From positions 1 to 14,158 of the forward strand of contig JAIPCS010000078.1 in NCBI GenBank assembly GCA_021738105.1: a stretch of 14,158 nucleotides of DNA, read 5' to 3'. The position numbers were made by a program, and so were the translations under genes. The notes beneath the pieces are model-generated. The model searched no databases and was not told the origin of the DNA. It saw only the letters and a program-made list of their open reading frames with translations. This stretch comes from Sulfuritalea sp. (GTDB lineage Bacteria > Pseudomonadota > Gammaproteobacteria > Burkholderiales > Rhodocyclaceae). Below are positions 12,755 through 14,158 of the stretch, one piece after another; within the stretch, counting starts at the first letter, position 1, and each line of letters begins with the position of its first letter.

Positions 12755-13663
12755 GGTAGCGCTCGTGGCCGCCACGTAAATTTGCCGACAGACTTCGTCC
12801 TCACCCAGCGCATTCCAGTCAATACCTTTGACGTTAAGCAGGGAGGGGCTGAATTGATAAACCTGCTCTTTCGTGACACCTGCCCAGATGGGCAGAACAA
12901 GCGCTGTGTCCTCAAGAATCTCACGCGTGAAGATTGACTCAAACTCCTTCTTTCCCCAGCCACGATTGTTCAAGAAGTTCGGACTCAGAACAAGAACGCA
13001 CTTCTTGCACTCCTTTAGGCCCTTCTCAATGGACTCCCGAAGATTCGCCCCCAGCTGCAACGAAAACTCGTCGTACCAAACGGGACAGATCTTTCGTTGA
13101 AGGTTTAGTGCGATGGGCCGTGCAATGGTCTCCTTGTCACGTGAGTCGTGACTGATAAAGGCGAGCGGCTTCTCCAAAACTGTTCGTCTATTCGCATACT
13201 CGGCATCGCGGAATTGCAACTCATGTCCTAGATTGCCGGCGGCGTGGATCAATCCAGCGATCTGCGTCTCAGTAAAGCTGGTCTCCGCGTAGATGAACAC
13301 GCGCCGTGACGAGGGTATTCCAAGCAAGTCACGCCATGCAGGGTCGCCGAAGAGCTGGTACTCAACTTTGAATGGGTTTGCGTTATGAACGCGCAGACCA
13401 CCGTGAAAGACGCGCGCTGATGGCAACACTATTCCACCGCGTAGGGAAACCTGTGACGTACCGTACTTGAGCGTTCCAAGAATGCTTTCGAAGTCGCTCG
13501 GCTGAAGTGAGTCGTCGCCGAAATAGAAGGCTAGGAACGCGGAATTGGCGTTCGCATCGTAGAACAACGACGCGTCACATGGGGTGTCGCTGGCCGCATA
13601 CTCGATGTGCACGCGAAGCATGTGATCAAAGTCTGTGTCGAAGTACTGGCGGATGGTGGACAT
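12752..13663 (-). CDS. TIR-domain protein with unknown N-terminal domain
   Basis: 303 residues. Residues 165-290 are a TIR domain: EKPLAFISHDSRDKETIARP, VWYDEFSLQLGANLRESIEK (BB-loop region), KCVLVLSPNFLNNRGWGKKE and VLPIWAGVTKEQVYQFSP. Glu240 in RGWGKKEFE is placed as the catalytic Glu of NADase TIR domains such as SARM1 and bacterial defence TIRs. So it may cleave NAD+ or make a signal nucleotide such as a cyclic-ADPR form. The first 160 residues, including FLAFYFGDDSLQPSDFESIL and YGTSQVSLRGG, match no domain I know and may sense the trigger. It is the first gene of the island as visible. The PIN-like frame follows in the same reading frame after one TAG. The ATG at 13663 lacks an obvious Shine-Dalgarno. 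Thoeris is unlikely, since there is no ThsA-like gene. Confidence 0.85.
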   Translation of the reverse strand: MSTIRQYFDTDFDHMLRVHIEYAASDTPCDASLFYDANANSAFLAFYFGDDSLQPSDFESILGTLKYGTSQVSLRGGIVLPSARVFHGGLRVHNANPFKVEYQLFGDPAWRDLLGIPSSRRVFIYAETSFTETQIAGLIHAAGNLGHELQFRDAEYANRRTVLEKPLAFISHDSRDKETIARPIALNLQRKICPVWYDEFSLQLGANLRESIEKGLKECKKCVLVLSPNFLNNRGWGKKEFESIFTREILEDTALVLPIWAGVTKEQVYQFSPSLLNVKGIDWNALGEDEVCRQIYVAATSAT

Positions 13664-14012
13664 GTTCTGTCTACTTAGTTTTGGGGCGACAGTTTTGTCG
13701 CCTTAATCGGCGCTTTCTGTATAGCTCGGCGGAGGTCAATGCTTCGAAAGCCTCAGCTTGAATGGCTTCCTACAAAAACGAGGCCATTTTCAGACGTACT
13801 AAATCTTCGTGAAAAGCGGCTCAGCTCGAATATATCGCAGTGACATGCAGTTAGGGTGCCAACGGCTGCTTTGGGTGATGTAATTGAGGGACCGCTTCTG
13901 GCCGAGAGCCGAAGTAGAACTCGTTACCGCTAATGGCCGGTACCCATGCATCGCGTGCATTGACCAGCGCAACAATAACTGGTGCAAGGGGCCAACTCAG
14001 CGCGAAGATTAG
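13664..14012. other. Intergenic region upstream of the TIR gene
   Basis: 349 bp with no supported gene. It holds a perfect hairpin GGCGACA / TGTCGCC at 13685-13702, whose near edge is 21 nt from the TIR start. It also holds a stretch near 13895-13920 (CCGCTTCTGGCCGAGAGC) that, translated on the minus strand, gives SALGQKRS. That string is familiar from dispersed intergenic repeats of some proteobacteria, so it may be a fragment of one; I cannot confirm copy number here. Confidence 0.4.
13685..13702. promoter_or_regulatory. Perfect hairpin just upstream of the TIR start
   Basis: Two 7-bp arms, GGCGACA and TGTCGCC, are separated by GTTT. In the TIR transcript it would form a stable structure about 20 nt before the ATG. 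It could be an operator for a dimeric repressor, a leader structure controlling translation, or the end of an upstream transcript. No ribosome site is obvious between it and the ATG. Confidence 0.35.
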
Positions 14013-14158
14013 CTAGGCAGCCTTCCGGCCTTTCAATTCCTCGCGGATAACCTTGCGGATTGTCGTCTCGATGTCGGCCTGGTGAAGCGAGGTCTTCAAG
14101 GTCTCATTGATCAGTGTCTGATACCCGCGATCACCGGCCATGTCCTTGAACCGTTCCA
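14013..14158 (-). CDS. BrnA/CopG-type antitoxin, C-terminal part (gene runs off the window)
   Basis: The minus-strand frame enters from the right edge and ends at TAG 14015-14013. The 48 visible residues include ERFKDMAGDRGYQTLINETL and ETTIRKVIREELKGRKAA. The GYQTLINE.L segment is the ribbon-helix-helix signature of BrnA-like and other CopG-superfamily antitoxins, which bind the operator DNA as dimers and neutralise a partner toxin. A toxin gene is expected next to it, upstream and outside the window. Being on the same strand as the island genes and 350 bp before the TIR gene, it may belong to the same accessory region. Confidence 0.75.
   Translation of the reverse strand, partial: ERFKDMAGDRGYQTLINETLKTSLHQADIETTIRKVIREELKGRKAA

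Noticed and set aside
12752..13663. Thoeris system (ThsB)
   Set aside because: No ThsA-like SLOG/sirtuin gene in the neighbourhood, and the TIR is C-terminal to a 160-residue domain, not a stand-alone ThsB.
13799..13987. 62-codon minus-strand frame containing SALGQKRS
   Set aside because: It looks like translation of a dispersed non-coding repeat; no ribosome site and no family.

Overview
The window looks like a chromosome segment from a GC-rich pseudomonadote, most likely a betaproteobacterium or a close gammaproteobacterium. The evidence is the OmpA-type protein with the LCWHTGYW / ECDPDL pre-domain typical of betaproteobacteria, the PA2779-PA2778-type pair, CigR/RcnB-like, MipA/OmpV and AI-2E genes, and an IS481-type transposase end. 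No rRNA, tRNA, CRISPR array or integrase gene was seen.

Layout. (1) Bases 1-1000 are a scrap-yard: the 3' end of an IS481-family transposase, directly abutting the C-terminal part of a CsbD/YjbJ-like stress gene, then a degenerate gspN-like 3' remnant. (2) Bases 1147-7908 are a compact cell-envelope and stress cluster. It holds a BON lipoprotein with LEA-like 11-residue repeats (minus strand), an OmpA-family protein, a glycine-zipper lipoprotein, a tiny lipoprotein, the PA2779/PA2778-type membrane protein and C39-like cysteine peptidase, a CigR/RcnB-like protein, a long MipA/OmpV protein and a second BON lipoprotein. Five copies of one partly palindromic 16-bp motif (consensus ATGYKCGGYAKCGYAC) lie only in the upstream regions of these genes, so the cluster looks like one regulon. 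(3) Bases 8030-9214 encode an AI-2E-type membrane transporter, the last gene on the plus strand.

(4) Bases 9341-13663 are an accessory island. It is visibly AT-richer and all its genes are on the minus strand. In transcription order they are: a protein with an unknown N-terminal domain and a C-terminal TIR domain; a protein I read as a PIN-like nuclease with a long helical insert; a minimal (AbiEii-like) nucleotidyltransferase; and an unknown two-domain protein that resembles those annotated as pPIWI-associating nucleases. The stop codons of the PIN-like gene and of the last gene lie in or against integron-type R'' core sites (GCCTAAC, GCTTAAC), followed by imperfect inverted repeats. A consensus R' core (GTTAGAC) sits 5 nt before the nucleotidyltransferase start. 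I therefore propose two two-gene cassettes, TIR + PIN-like and nucleotidyltransferase + unknown, as candidate anti-phage modules. The TIR and PIN-like frames are the same and are separated by a single in-frame TAG and a stem-loop. (5) The right edge holds the 3' end of a BrnA/CopG-type antitoxin on the same strand, which fits a mobile, defence-rich neighbourhood.

The most novel candidate is the TIR / PIN-like pair, with the in-frame amber junction between them. The shared operator-like motif of the envelope cluster comes second.
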